Source: Microlunatus panaciterrae (GTDB taxonomy: Bacteria; Actinomycetota; Actinomycetes; Propionibacteriales; Propionibacteriaceae). From it: a stretch of 64,000 bases of DNA. Of this stretch, positions 8,712 through 17,036 are shown piece by piece; the first letter of the stretch is position 1; each line of letters begins with the position of its first letter. Location of the stretch: assembly GCF_016907535.1 (NCBI RefSeq), contig NZ_JAFBCF010000001.1, positions 2,232,001 through 2,296,000 on the forward strand. The letters are read 5' to 3'. Both the position numbers and the translations under genes were made by a program. The notes below the pieces were generated by a model that saw only the letters and a list, made by a program, of their open reading frames with translations, did no database searches and had not been told where the DNA came from.

Positions 8712-9956
8712 GTGACCGGGCAGGTGGAGGCAGCCGCGGTCCGCGCCTTCGCCGAAGAGCGGACCCAGATCGTCGCGACCCTGATTCGCATCACCGGCAA
8801 CTGGGACCTCGCCGAGGACTGCACCCAGGACGCCTTCGCCCAGGCACTGCAGGTCTGGTCGCGGGATGGGATACCGGCGCGACCAGGGGCCTGGCTGACG
8901 ACGACGGCACGCAACCGTGCTGTGGACCTCCTCCGGCGGCAGGCGGTTGGTTCGGGAAAGCTCCGAGAGGTGGCCCTGTTGACCGAGCGCACCAGCGCGG
9001 AGGAGGACCCCGATCTCCCCGACGACCAGCTGAGGCTCATCTTCACCTGCTGCCACCCGGCGCTGGCCCTGGAGTCGCAGGTCGCCCTCGCCCTGCGCAC
9101 CCTCGCCGGGTTGTCGACGGCCGAGATCGCCAAGGCGTTTCTGGTGGCCGAGCCGACGATGGCCAAGCGACTTGTACGGGCGCGACAGAAGATCCGACAC
9201 GCCGGGATCCCCTACCAGGTACCGCCCAGCCACCTGCTGCCCGAACGCCTGCCCGGAGTCCTGTCCGTTCTCTACCTGGTGTTCAACGAAGGCTATGCGG
9301 CTACGGCAGGTGCACTGCTGACGCGCCGCGACCTCAGTGACGAGGCGATCAGGCTTGCGAGACTCCTGGTCGGCCTGATGCCCCACGAGCCCGAAGCGCA
9401 GGGTCTGCTGGCCCTCATGTTGCTGCACGACGCCCGGCGGGTCACCCGGGTCGACGAACGCGGCGAGCTCGTGACGCTCCAAGACCAGGACCGCAGCCGG
9501 TGGAACCAGACCCAGATCGTCGAGGCCACTGGGGTCCTGGACGCGGCGCTTCGCCAGGCGCGGCCCGGCCCATACCAGGTGCAGGCCGCGATCGCGGCGT
9601 GTCATGCGACGGCCGCCGTCGCGGACGACACGGACTGGTCGCAGATTGCGGCCCTCTACGGACGGCTGGCGGAGTTCGTCCCGTCCCCGGTAGTCGAGCT
9701 CAACCGTGCGGTGGCCGTGAGCATGGCCGAGGGCCCCGGAGCCGGCCTCGAGCTGGTCGATGCGCTGCGGTCCTCGCCAGAGCTCGCCGGCTACCACCTG
9801 TTGCCCGCCACCCGCGCTGACCTGCTGCACCGGTTGGGGCGAAGCGCGGAGGCTGCCGCGGCCTATGGCGAGGCTTTGGAACTTGCCCCGAGCGACACCG
9901 AACGGCGATACCTCCAACGGCGGCTGGGGACGGTTACGCCGTCCTCCTCCTGCTAG
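8712..9956 (+). CDS. ECF42-type RNA polymerase sigma factor with C-terminal TPR-like extension
   Basis: A 414-residue protein. The region 2 segment WDLAEDCTQDAFAQAL and the region 4 helix-turn-helix LAGLSTAEIAKAFLVAEPTMAKRLVRARQKI mark an ECF sigma factor. The remaining ~220 residues, beginning with LPGVLSVLYLVFNEGY, form the long helical TPR-like extension (DUF6596 type) that defines the ECF42 group. No anti-sigma gene is nearby, in keeping with this group, where the extension itself modulates activity. The start is GTG. It is paired with the DGPF gene just upstream, and regulation of DGPF genes by ECF42 is known from the group. Confidence 0.93.
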   Translation: MTGQVEAAAVRAFAEERTQIVATLIRITGNWDLAEDCTQDAFAQALQVWSRDGIPARPGAWLTTTARNRAVDLLRRQAVGSGKLREVALLTERTSAEEDPDLPDDQLRLIFTCCHPALALESQVALALRTLAGLSTAEIAKAFLVAEPTMAKRLVRARQKIRHAGIPYQVPPSHLLPERLPGVLSVLYLVFNEGYAATAGALLTRRDLSDEAIRLARLLVGLMPHEPEAQGLLALMLLHDARRVTRVDERGELVTLQDQDRSRWNQTQIVEATGVLDAALRQARPGPYQVQAAIAACHATAAVADDTDWSQIAALYGRLAEFVPSPVVELNRAVAVSMAEGPGAGLELVDALRSSPELAGYHLLPATRADLLHRLGRSAEAAAAYGEALELAPSDTERRYLQRRLGTVTPSSSC

Positions 9957-10067
9957 CGTGACGGTGCGTACTCACTCGTCCGTGCGCACCCCTGGTCTGG
10001 GGAGGCCGCCGTGCCTGGCGGCCGCGACACACCGCTGGACGTATCGACGGAGAGGAAGTCTGCACAG

Positions 10068-10913
10068 ATGCGAGTCGTCGTAACAGGAGGGACCGGACGA
10101 GCCGGGCAGTGGGTTGTTCGTCAGTTGGCTGAGGCGGGTCACGAGGTGGTGAACTTCGATGTCGCTCGTCGACCGGAATTGGAGCTTCCGGGAGAGTTCT
10201 GCCGGGTGGAGCTCGCAGATGCGGGCAGGGTCTACGACGCGCTGTTTCAGTTCCGCCCCGAGGGCATCTGTCATCTCGCCGCGAATCCTGCTCCGAGTGG
10301 CCAAGCGCAGATTGACGTCTTCAACAACAACGTGCTGAGCGCCTACAACATCATGCAGGCGGCTGGTGATCTCGGGGTGTCGCGGGTTGTCTATGCCTCG
10401 AGTGAGATGGCGACCGGACTGCTGACGGAGGGCAAAGTCCCCTCGCAGATCCCCTTCAATGAAGCCGAACGCTACCCCTCGCCGAATGCGTACGCCCTGA
10501 GCAAGTACATGAGCGAGGTGATCGCGGACTCGCTCGCGGTCCGCTACCCGCAGACGGCCTGGGTGGGCCTGCGTATCAACAACGTCATCCCGCCCGATGA
10601 CTACGACCGGTTCGCCGACGAGTGGGAGGACCCGGGACGCAGCAAGGGGAACTTCTGGAGCTACATCGACGCCCGTGATGTGGGGACCGCGTACCGTGCC
10701 GCGTTGGAAGGGACGAGCACCGGTCACGAGGTGTGCCTGATCGCGGCCGCCGATACCCGGGCGAAGCGCGGGCTGCGTGAGCTGATGGCCGAGTTCTACG
10801 ACGGCTACGACCGCTTCGCCCCCGACTTCGACGATTCAAGGTCGGCTTTCGACTGTACGAAGATGCAGACCTTGTTCGGTTGGACTCCGAGCTACAGCTG
10901 GCGCGACCAGTAG
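10068..10913 (+). CDS. NAD(P)-dependent epimerase/dehydratase (extended SDR)
   Basis: A 281-residue extended short-chain dehydrogenase. The nucleotide-binding TGGTGRAGQWV is at residues 7-17. The catalytic YALSK (YxxxK) and the preceding serine in YASSEM are present, as is the late WSYIDARDVG motif common in sugar-nucleotide epimerases. The ATG at 10068 is preceded by GAGAGGAAG. A related gene with the same domain order lies at 61553-62419. The substrate is unknown; a nucleotide sugar or uronate is likely. Confidence 0.87.
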   Translation: MRVVVTGGTGRAGQWVVRQLAEAGHEVVNFDVARRPELELPGEFCRVELADAGRVYDALFQFRPEGICHLAANPAPSGQAQIDVFNNNVLSAYNIMQAAGDLGVSRVVYASSEMATGLLTEGKVPSQIPFNEAERYPSPNAYALSKYMSEVIADSLAVRYPQTAWVGLRINNVIPPDDYDRFADEWEDPGRSKGNFWSYIDARDVGTAYRAALEGTSTGHEVCLIAAADTRAKRGLRELMAEFYDGYDRFAPDFDDSRSAFDCTKMQTLFGWTPSYSWRDQ

Positions 10914-10977
10914 GACACCTCGGCCCGATCGTGCGACACTCCAGAGTGTGTCGTAGCCGATATCGCGGACGCGGGAG

Positions 10978-11028
10978 GCCCTTCGACAGGCTCAGGGCGC
11001 GGGAGACCCTTCGACCGGCTCAGCCCTG
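10978..11028. repeat. two adjacent copies of the CCTGAGCCTGTCGAAGG palindromic element
   Basis: Two imperfect copies in the same orientation, at 10978-11000 (GCCCTTCGACAGGCTCAGGG core) and 11007-11027 (CCCTTCGACCGGCTCAGCCC). Each can fold into a short hairpin. They overlap the 3' end of the ATPase gene and supply its stop codon. Confidence 0.8.
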
Positions 11029-11579
11029 TCCCCGGACTGCAGTAGTGCTTGCGTCAGCGACGCGTAGGTCTCTTCCACCGCCTCAGGCGCACTGCGCACG
11101 ACCACGGCCGATGGTCGAGACTGCAGGATCTCCAGCAGCTGGTCATACATGGCAGCGAGCATCACCTGTCCTCCCTGGACCTCAACGAGCCAGTGGTTGT
11201 GCCTACCCCAAGCGCTGTCGTCCTTACGCGTGTCAAAGCGCGCGATCGATTCCGCCTTCTCGGCAAGGAGCACGACCTCGCGAAAATCGGCGCCTTGGTC
11301 GCGAGCCGTCTTTTCGAAGGCATCGATCTCTTCGAGACGAGCCAGATACTGGGGGAGGATGACGTTGCGTCCGCCGCCGAGATGAGTCGATGCCATCGCC
11401 AAAGCGATCGGTCGCAGGACTTCGTGCGTGTGGTTGTCCGGATCCCGCCAGCCACCCACCAAGCCGTGCAGGCTGTCGATGTCCAGGTTGAGCGTGCCGG
11501 GATGTCTTTCCGCATAGAGAGCCGCGAGCGTGGATTTCCCGATTCCCGGAGGCCCATTGAGGTGAATGAGCGAAGTCAC
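10992..11579 (-). CDS. small P-loop ATPase/kinase-like protein
   Basis: A 195-residue single-domain P-loop protein. Walker A GPPGIGKST is at residues 9-17 and a short Asp-rich strand (LNLDIDSLHG) follows. A helical lid region with HLGGGRNVILPQYLARLEEI is typical of small shikimate/gluconate kinase-like or zeta-toxin-like NTPases. The substrate is not recognisable. The last residues, GDRAEPVEGSPAP, are encoded by the dispersed palindromic repeat, whose second copy supplies the TGA stop, so the native C-terminus may have been replaced. It is a solo gene. Confidence 0.72.
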   Translation of the reverse strand: MTSLIHLNGPPGIGKSTLAALYAERHPGTLNLDIDSLHGLVGGWRDPDNHTHEVLRPIALAMASTHLGGGRNVILPQYLARLEEIDAFEKTARDQGADFREVVLLAEKAESIARFDTRKDDSAWGRHNHWLVEVQGGQVMLAAMYDQLLEILQSRPSAVVVRSAPEAVEETYASLTQALLQSGDRAEPVEGSPAP

Positions 11580-11617
11580 TGGCCGACGCTAGCATCGCCC
11601 GACGAGAACGGCCGCAT

Positions 11618-11860
11618 TCACTCGTGGTACTTCCTGCCCTTGGGGATGGTGAGGGCGATCGAGATGATGGCGATGAGGGCCAGCATCAGGGTGAGCATGA
11701 AGGTCACCAGCCCGGCCTGGCGAACGGCCGCGTCGGTCGACCGAGTGGTGTAGCAGGCCTGGCCGATGCCGAAGAGGGTGTAGGCAATCACGGCGAGGAC
11801 CGTGTACGGACCGACAAGGATGTTGGTCGGCCTCAGGGGAACTGAGCTCCGGGTGGGCAT
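11618..11860 (-). CDS. small hydrophobic protein or transporter C-terminal remnant
   Basis: An 80-codon frame with two strong hydrophobic helices (about residues 16-33 and 46-72) and a basic tail ending in KGRKYHE. Its first codons overlap, in another frame, the truncated M20 peptidase gene, and no ribosome site is visible. It may be the tail of a larger membrane protein joined to the peptidase start by a deletion, or a genuine small membrane protein. Confidence 0.45.
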   Translation of the reverse strand: MPTRSSVPLRPTNILVGPYTVLAVIAYTLFGIGQACYTTRSTDAAVRQAGLVTFMLTLMLALIAIISIALTIPKGRKYHE

Positions 11861-11936
11861 GCAGGTTCTCGTAGAGCTCTTCCTGCCAGCCTCGGGTGGT
11901 CTCGAGAGCGGCCAAGACTTCTTGGCTTCGCGTCAT
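11826..11936 (-). pseudogene. 5' fragment of an M20-family amidohydrolase/peptidase
   Basis: GAGGGGAGG and an ATG open a 37-codon stretch, including LYENLHAHPELSSPEAD, that matches the N-terminus of M20D amidohydrolases (pattern LYxxLHxHPELSxxE). The homology then stops abruptly at the overlap with the hydrophobic frame. The remaining ~350 residues of a normal enzyme are absent, so this is a truncated gene with its translation start intact. Confidence 0.6.
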
Positions 11937-12245
11937 GGCGCGCCTCCCCTCAACAAGGCCATCTTCGCGGCGGACGGCCCTCCTGAGCAGGGCCCATGGC
12001 CCGATCTCACCGGACTTGCGGCCCTGCCGGAGGGACCGTCGCGGCCGTGCAGACCGTACGCACCCCGTGCAGCCCCTGGAGGGCCTGCATGGAACGGCGA
12101 GCGTCTGCACGGTTGCCTCGCATCGCAGGCCGGCGGCTCGGTCCTGCTCGTGTTCGACGTGAGCAGTGCCGAGGCTCTTGCGACCCTCGAGTGTGAGCCG
12201 GCCATGGCGCTGAAGGGGACTAGGCTGCGCCGAGTGCCGGATCCC
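11937..12245. other. 309-bp region without a supported gene
   Basis: This lies between the decayed M20 start and the divergent methyltransferase. It probably contains their promoters. The methyltransferase frame is open through it, but its translation here is unlike the family. I saw no repeat or hairpin of note. Confidence 0.4.
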
Positions 12246-12983
12246 ATGCACTTCGATGCGCACGCGGAGATCTACGACCGCGCCAGACCGCCGTATCCGG
12301 ACGCACTGTGGATCCGACTGCAGGAGCAGGGCTGGCTGCGCCGCGGGACACGGGTGATCGAACTCGGCGCCGGCACCGGACAGGCGACCGGACCGATGCT
12401 GCAGGCCGGCGCCGCGGTCACCGTGGTCGAACCCGGTGAGGCCCTGGCCGACCGGCTGCGCCGGCGTTGGCCCGAAGCTGCGGTGCACGTCGCCACCGCG
12501 GAGTCCATGCCCGTGCCGCCGGCGACGTTCGATCTCGCGGTCGCGGCGACTGCGGTGCACTGGTTCGACCTCGACGTCGTGCTGCCGAAGCTTCATCGCG
12601 CGTTGGTGCCCGGTGGCCACTTCGCCGTCTGGCGAACGGTGTTCGGCGACCCCTCGGTGCCGGTCAGCCCGTTCCGCGAGCGGGTTGCGGCCATCACCGC
12701 GCGCCGTGGGGGCGAGCCGCCGCGACGCGGCCCTGGCGAGCTCGCTACCGAGGGTTGGGCGGCGCAGCTGACCGAGAGCGGGCACTTCGTCACCATCCAC
12801 ATCGAGGAGTTCCACTGGACGGTCGAGTTCCGGACCGATCAGATCCGCGATCTGTTCACCACGTTCAGCAACTGGAGCGCCGCTGAGGTCGAGGAGGCTG
12901 CGCAGGCAGCGGACCAGTTCGGAGGGCGTGTGGTCGAGCACTACCTCACCCCGCTGATCGTGCTCGAGCGTGCCGCAGGGTGA
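12246..12983 (+). CDS. class I SAM-dependent methyltransferase (YcgJ/UbiE-like)
   Basis: A 245-residue protein. FDAHAEIYDRARPPYP opens the family and is followed by motif I VIELGAGTGQATGPML, then VVEPGEALADRLR and a motif IV segment FDLAVAATAVHWFD. The ATG at 12246 is chosen because family members begin at the FDAHAxxYDxxRPxYP segment; an ATG at 12204 in the same frame is possible. The substrate is unknown, a small molecule by family habit. Nearby genes give no pathway context. Confidence 0.83.
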   Translation: MHFDAHAEIYDRARPPYPDALWIRLQEQGWLRRGTRVIELGAGTGQATGPMLQAGAAVTVVEPGEALADRLRRRWPEAAVHVATAESMPVPPATFDLAVAATAVHWFDLDVVLPKLHRALVPGGHFAVWRTVFGDPSVPVSPFRERVAAITARRGGEPPRRGPGELATEGWAAQLTESGHFVTIHIEEFHWTVEFRTDQIRDLFTTFSNWSAAEVEEAAQAADQFGGRVVEHYLTPLIVLERAAG

Positions 12984-13072
12984 CTTCCCCCGTGCTGGCC
13001 AGCCCTTGACCGTCGGGCTCACCGCTGTGCCCACGAGTGGCTGATGCGGGTCCGACCACGTAGCGTCACCGC

Positions 13073-13963
13073 ATGGAGCTGACCTTCTTCGACCAGCCCG
13101 GTTCCTTCCTGGAGCGTGCCGGGGACTACCTGGCAGCCGACCCGCTGATCAACACCGTGGTCGCCAGTGTGACCAGTCGACTCCGCACCGACTGGGCCGA
13201 GGGAGTGCCCCGCGACCCGCACGTGCCCTACTGGTGGCTGGTCGTCACCGACGACTCCGGCCAGATCGTCGGTGCCGGGATGCGGTCGGCACCCGCGCCG
13301 CCCTACCCGATGTATCTGCTGCCGATGCCGGACGAGGCCGCCGTCCAAGTGGCTCGTCAGCTCCACGCGACAGGGGAGTGGAGCCCGGCCGCCAACGGCG
13401 CGCTGCCCGCCGTCCGGCTCTGTATGGATGAGCTCGGCCGGCTGGCCGGCGGCACGCCCCGGACTTCGGAGCACACCCGGCTCTTCGAGCTCGGCGAGCT
13501 GATCATGCCCGACCCGGTGCCGGGCCGGCTGCGGCTGGTCAGCGTCGGCGAGGCGGACCTGGCGGTTCGCTGGGTGAACGCGTTCAGGGCCGCCGCCGAC
13601 GAGCAGTCTGGCCGGCAGCCGCGGAGCGGAGACCTGGGAACGGAGGATCTCGAAAGCATGCTGCGCCGGATCGAGCAGCGGCGGATCTGGTTCTGGGAGG
13701 ACGGCGAGGGTCGGCCGGTGCACCTGACCGGTGCCAACGCGCCGGCGTTCGGGGTGGCCCGGATCGGTCCGGTGTTCACACCGAAAGCACACCGTGGCCA
13801 CGGGTACGCCAGTGCCGCCGTCGCCGCGGTGTCCCGGCACCTGCTCGGCCAGGGAGCCCGGGTCTGCCTCTTCACCGACCAGGCCAACCCCGTGTCCAAC
13901 CGGATCTACCAGGCCCTGGGGTTCCGCCCGGTCGCCGATATGGCCAACCTCGTCATCGGCTGA
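13073..13963 (+). CDS. GNAT family N-acetyltransferase
   Basis: A 296-residue protein with a C-terminal GNAT domain. VARIGPVFTPKAHRGHGYASA carries the acetyl-CoA pyrophosphate loop (RGHGYA). It is followed by the helix LFTDQANPVSNRIYQALGF with the conserved NPxSNxIYxxxGF pattern. The N-terminal ~130 residues resemble a degenerate second GNAT fold. The start ATG lies 90 bp after the preceding methyltransferase. The acceptor substrate is unknown. Confidence 0.87.
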   Translation: MELTFFDQPGSFLERAGDYLAADPLINTVVASVTSRLRTDWAEGVPRDPHVPYWWLVVTDDSGQIVGAGMRSAPAPPYPMYLLPMPDEAAVQVARQLHATGEWSPAANGALPAVRLCMDELGRLAGGTPRTSEHTRLFELGELIMPDPVPGRLRLVSVGEADLAVRWVNAFRAAADEQSGRQPRSGDLGTEDLESMLRRIEQRRIWFWEDGEGRPVHLTGANAPAFGVARIGPVFTPKAHRGHGYASAAVAAVSRHLLGQGARVCLFTDQANPVSNRIYQALGFRPVADMANLVIG

Positions 13964-13975
13964 CTTGGTCCTGGC

Positions 13976-14707
13976 TCACGCCCGTCCAGGGCCGTAGGTG
14001 GAGACATGGCGAACGCTGTCGGCGGTGAACGGCTCGCGCTGCCACCCGCCCCAGCGATCGCGGAGCTCCAGACCGGCCAGCCGGGCCATCAGGTCCAGCT
14101 CGGACGGCCAGGCCAGCCGGCAGGAGATGGGCCTCAACTGCACGCCAGCAGCGTCGAGACGGACATGGCTCTCGTCGAGGATCTGGGTGACCGGGTCATA
14201 ACGGCAGACGTCGAGGGTGACGAAATCCAGCTCCACGTCTTCGGCGTTGACGTAGCTGTTGCTGGCTGTCCAGGCGCTGGGGACCGCAGCCTCAACAAGG
14301 AACAGGCCGTCCTCGTCGAGGTGGCGGGCGGCGTTCTGGAAGCACCGGACCTGGTCGTCCTGGGTCAGCAGGTTGAAGATGGTATTGAAGATCAGGAAAA
14401 CCAGACAGTAGCGACGACCGGTCCCCACGGTGGTCATATCTCCCATCCGGACGTCGATCCTGTCTCCGCCGGGTCGGCTGCGCAGGATGTCGATCATGTC
14501 CGGTGACAGCTCGATGCCGTCAACGGCGACTCCCGCGGCCGCCAACGGGAGGGCGATGCGACCGGACCCGATCGCCAGCTCCAGTGCTCGGCCTCGGGCC
14601 AGCTCTGCCAGCAGCTGAACGGTCTCCCGCTCGTCTCCTCGTGGGCTGTCGTCGTTGTGACGCGCGGCGTCGCCGAGGAAGCTCTTGGCCGGGTCGAAGT
14701 TCTTCAC
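13976..14707 (-). CDS. class I SAM-dependent methyltransferase
   Basis: A 243-residue protein. Motif I is ALELAIGSGRIALPLAAAG, followed by the acidic strand VDGIELSPDMIDILRS, which contacts SAM, and the motif IV region YCLVFLIFNTIFNLLTQDDQ. The start is GTG. It is convergent with the GNAT gene, leaving only 12 bases between them. Family members act on small molecules; no substrate can be inferred. Confidence 0.85.
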   Translation of the reverse strand: MKNFDPAKSFLGDAARHNDDSPRGDERETVQLLAELARGRALELAIGSGRIALPLAAAGVAVDGIELSPDMIDILRSRPGGDRIDVRMGDMTTVGTGRRYCLVFLIFNTIFNLLTQDDQVRCFQNAARHLDEDGLFLVEAAVPSAWTASNSYVNAEDVELDFVTLDVCRYDPVTQILDESHVRLDAAGVQLRPISCRLAWPSELDLMARLAGLELRDRWGGWQREPFTADSVRHVSTYGPGRA

Positions 14708-14862
14708 CCGGTCAGCCTCACCGGTGGTCCGGCGTCAGGCAAGCCCTTTTCGTCTGCGGCTCGCCGTGTCGTCGAGCCCGCTCCCCGCAGGCTCTTGGCA
14801 GGACCATTCCGTTGTGATAGTGCGGATAGCAGCGCGCATTACGCGAACTTGGGGAGGTTGCG

Positions 14863-16524
14863 ATGAGGCGCTTGCTGGTGGCTGCTGGGGTCGTCACCGC
14901 GGGGTTGCTGGTCGGGACCTTGCCCAGCGGAGCTGCACCTTCCCCGTGGCAGGGAAGTACGCCCTTCACGAATGTGGTCGCCAGTCAGCCGACCTCCGGA
15001 GGCGGCTATCCGGTGCCCGCCGGGTCGACGGCGCCGGTGGCCGGCACCTGCCGGCCAGGACCGTACAACGCGAACCACTCGGAGTCCTGGATCGCGGTCA
15101 AACCGGGCACCGAGGACCTGCTCGGTGCGTCCAAGATCTTCTTCGACAAGTACTCTACCTTCTACCTGTTCCATCTCGGCGCCATGACCATGCCCAACGC
15201 GACGCCGACGAAGACGACGCAGGTGCAGGGCTATGACTGCGTGTCGACCGGCAGCCAGGCCATGCCGCCGTCGTGGACGAACAACACCGATCCCAACGTG
15301 GCGTTCGACTCCCAGGGCCGTGCGTACCAGGTCACGCTGCCGTTCAACGCCTACTGGGACGGCACGAAGCTCCATCCGGACGGCGCAATCGACCTGTCGT
15401 ACTCCGATGACCTGGGCCGCACCTGGCTGAAGGGCAACGGCGGTCAGGACCTGGAGCAGTCGCCCAACGCCTCGGCGAAGCAGTTGGGCCATGTCGAGGA
15501 CAAGCAGTGGGTCGCCGTCAACGCTCTGCCCGGCAGCCCGTACCGCGACCATGTGTATGCGATGTGGTCGGTGTTCAACAACAACACCACCAAGATCCGC
15601 ATCGCCGTCTCGCGTGACCGGGGCCAGACGTTCGCCAAGGCGGTGACGATGACCGCTCCGTCGCAGACCGGGCCGTCGAACACGTACGTCTATCCGTCCG
15701 TCGACGCGGCGGGCAACCTCTACGTCGCGTTCGCGTCCTTCCCCATGAACCGCAACCGGGGGCCGGTGACGATCTTCGTCACCCGATCCACCGATGACGG
15801 CGTGAGCTTCTCCCCGTTCGTCGCGGCCGCCACCGTGGGTACGCTTCCGACCGCTGAACTTCCCAACACGACCTTCCGTGACGGGATCACCGAGAGCTTT
15901 GCGGCCAGCCCTACCCATGCCGGCCACCTGTACCTCACGTATGAAGACTGGGTCGGCACGCAGATGGACGTGAAGTTCACCCAGTCGACCGACGGCGGGC
16001 TGACCTGGTCAGATCCGACACTCGTCAACGACAACAGCGATGCCGGCGTAGCCACCGACCAGTTCCAGCCGTCGGTCGCCGCCGGGCCGGAGGGCGCGGT
16101 GGCCGTGGCCTTCTACGACCGCCGCGCCGCCTGTCCCAACGACCCGAGCGTGCTCGCCGCGGACGTCGGACGAACCAACTTCTGCATCGCCACCTCGCTT
16201 CAGGCGTACAAGGACACCGGGTCGGGCGCCAAGCCGGTAGCGTCGAACACCCGCATCTCAGACTTCACCTGGGATCCGATGAACCCGGCCCAGCATCTTG
16301 ACGGGATCGGGCAGATGGCCTGCGCCGGTCACAGCGACCCGTGCACGAGCGGGGCCCTCATCGGCGACTACTTCGGTCTGGCCATCTCCGGTCGGGCGGT
16401 CTACGGGCTGTTCGTGTCGACGCACTACCCGTCGAGCGTCATCGCCGATGAGGGTGGCCCGATCTATTACCAGCAACAGGTCCTCGCCACGGTTGCCAGG
16501 TCCGACATCGCCCGCGACTACTGA
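14863..16524 (+). CDS. secreted sialidase-like (Asp-box) protein
   Basis: A 553-residue protein with a clear signal peptide, a basic start and hydrophobic core ending at SGAAPS around residue 27. At least four Asp-box motifs (SxDxGxxW/F) are present: SDDLGRTWL, SRDRGQTFA, STDDGVSFS and STDGGLTWS. These point to a sialidase-like beta-propeller. Conserved sialidase arginines cannot be assigned with confidence, so enzymatic sialidase activity is not shown; the fold also serves in glycan binding. GGGAGG-type sequence precedes the ATG. Confidence 0.85.
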   Translation: MRRLLVAAGVVTAGLLVGTLPSGAAPSPWQGSTPFTNVVASQPTSGGGYPVPAGSTAPVAGTCRPGPYNANHSESWIAVKPGTEDLLGASKIFFDKYSTFYLFHLGAMTMPNATPTKTTQVQGYDCVSTGSQAMPPSWTNNTDPNVAFDSQGRAYQVTLPFNAYWDGTKLHPDGAIDLSYSDDLGRTWLKGNGGQDLEQSPNASAKQLGHVEDKQWVAVNALPGSPYRDHVYAMWSVFNNNTTKIRIAVSRDRGQTFAKAVTMTAPSQTGPSNTYVYPSVDAAGNLYVAFASFPMNRNRGPVTIFVTRSTDDGVSFSPFVAAATVGTLPTAELPNTTFRDGITESFAASPTHAGHLYLTYEDWVGTQMDVKFTQSTDGGLTWSDPTLVNDNSDAGVATDQFQPSVAAGPEGAVAVAFYDRRAACPNDPSVLAADVGRTNFCIATSLQAYKDTGSGAKPVASNTRISDFTWDPMNPAQHLDGIGQMACAGHSDPCTSGALIGDYFGLAISGRAVYGLFVSTHYPSSVIADEGGPIYYQQQVLATVARSDIARDY

Positions 16525-16564
16525 GCATCAGTTTCGCGCGAGCTGCAGCGCACAGAGAACGTGA

Positions 16565-16996
16565 TCATGCTGTCGGCGTGAGGATCGCCATCGGTAGCTG
16601 CCGCTTGACCTTCGCCTGGTAGTCGGCGAAGAAGGGGGCATGGGTCAGCAGCCGGGGCCACAGCGCCTCCCGCTGATCGGCGTCGGCGATGGCCACCGTG
16701 ACCTCGATCCGTCGACGTCCGACCTCGATCTCTGCCCGATCCGCTCGCCTCAGGTTGAGGAACCACTGCGGCTCGGCAGGAGCGCCACCGGCCGACCCGG
16801 TGACGATGAAGCGGCCTTCGTCTTCGAAGTAGGAGACAGGGGTTGTGCGCGTCCTTCCCGTCTTGCGGCCGGCAACGCTGAGCAACAACACCGGTATGCC
16901 GCGGACCTTGCCCATCAATCGCCCGCCGGACGCTCGGTACACGCGGATGTGAAGTTCGGCAAAGGCACGCATCAAGGCATGCTGAACATCGGCCAT
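16565..16996 (-). CDS. deazaflavin (F420)-dependent nitroreductase family protein
   Basis: A 143-residue split-barrel protein of the DDN/FDOR-A type. The segments LLLSVAGRKTGRTRTTPVSY and GGAPAEPQWFLNLR are characteristic of this family, which uses reduced F420 to reduce quinones or nitro compounds. The final segment with LWPRLLTHAPFFADYQ is also typical. It starts at an ATG with GAGAGGACG upstream on the minus strand. Physiological substrate unknown. Confidence 0.9.
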   Translation of the reverse strand: MADVQHALMRAFAELHIRVYRASGGRLMGKVRGIPVLLLSVAGRKTGRTRTTPVSYFEDEGRFIVTGSAGGAPAEPQWFLNLRRADRAEIEVGRRRIEVTVAIADADQREALWPRLLTHAPFFADYQAKVKRQLPMAILTPTA

Positions 16997-17036
16997 GGTG
17001 TGTCGTCCTCTCGTGATCGTGGTCGTCGTTCGGGTG

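Noticed and set aside
8274-9917. 547-codon minus-strand frame over the sigma factor
   Set aside because: The plus strand encodes recognisable sigma regions 2 and 4; the minus frame has none.
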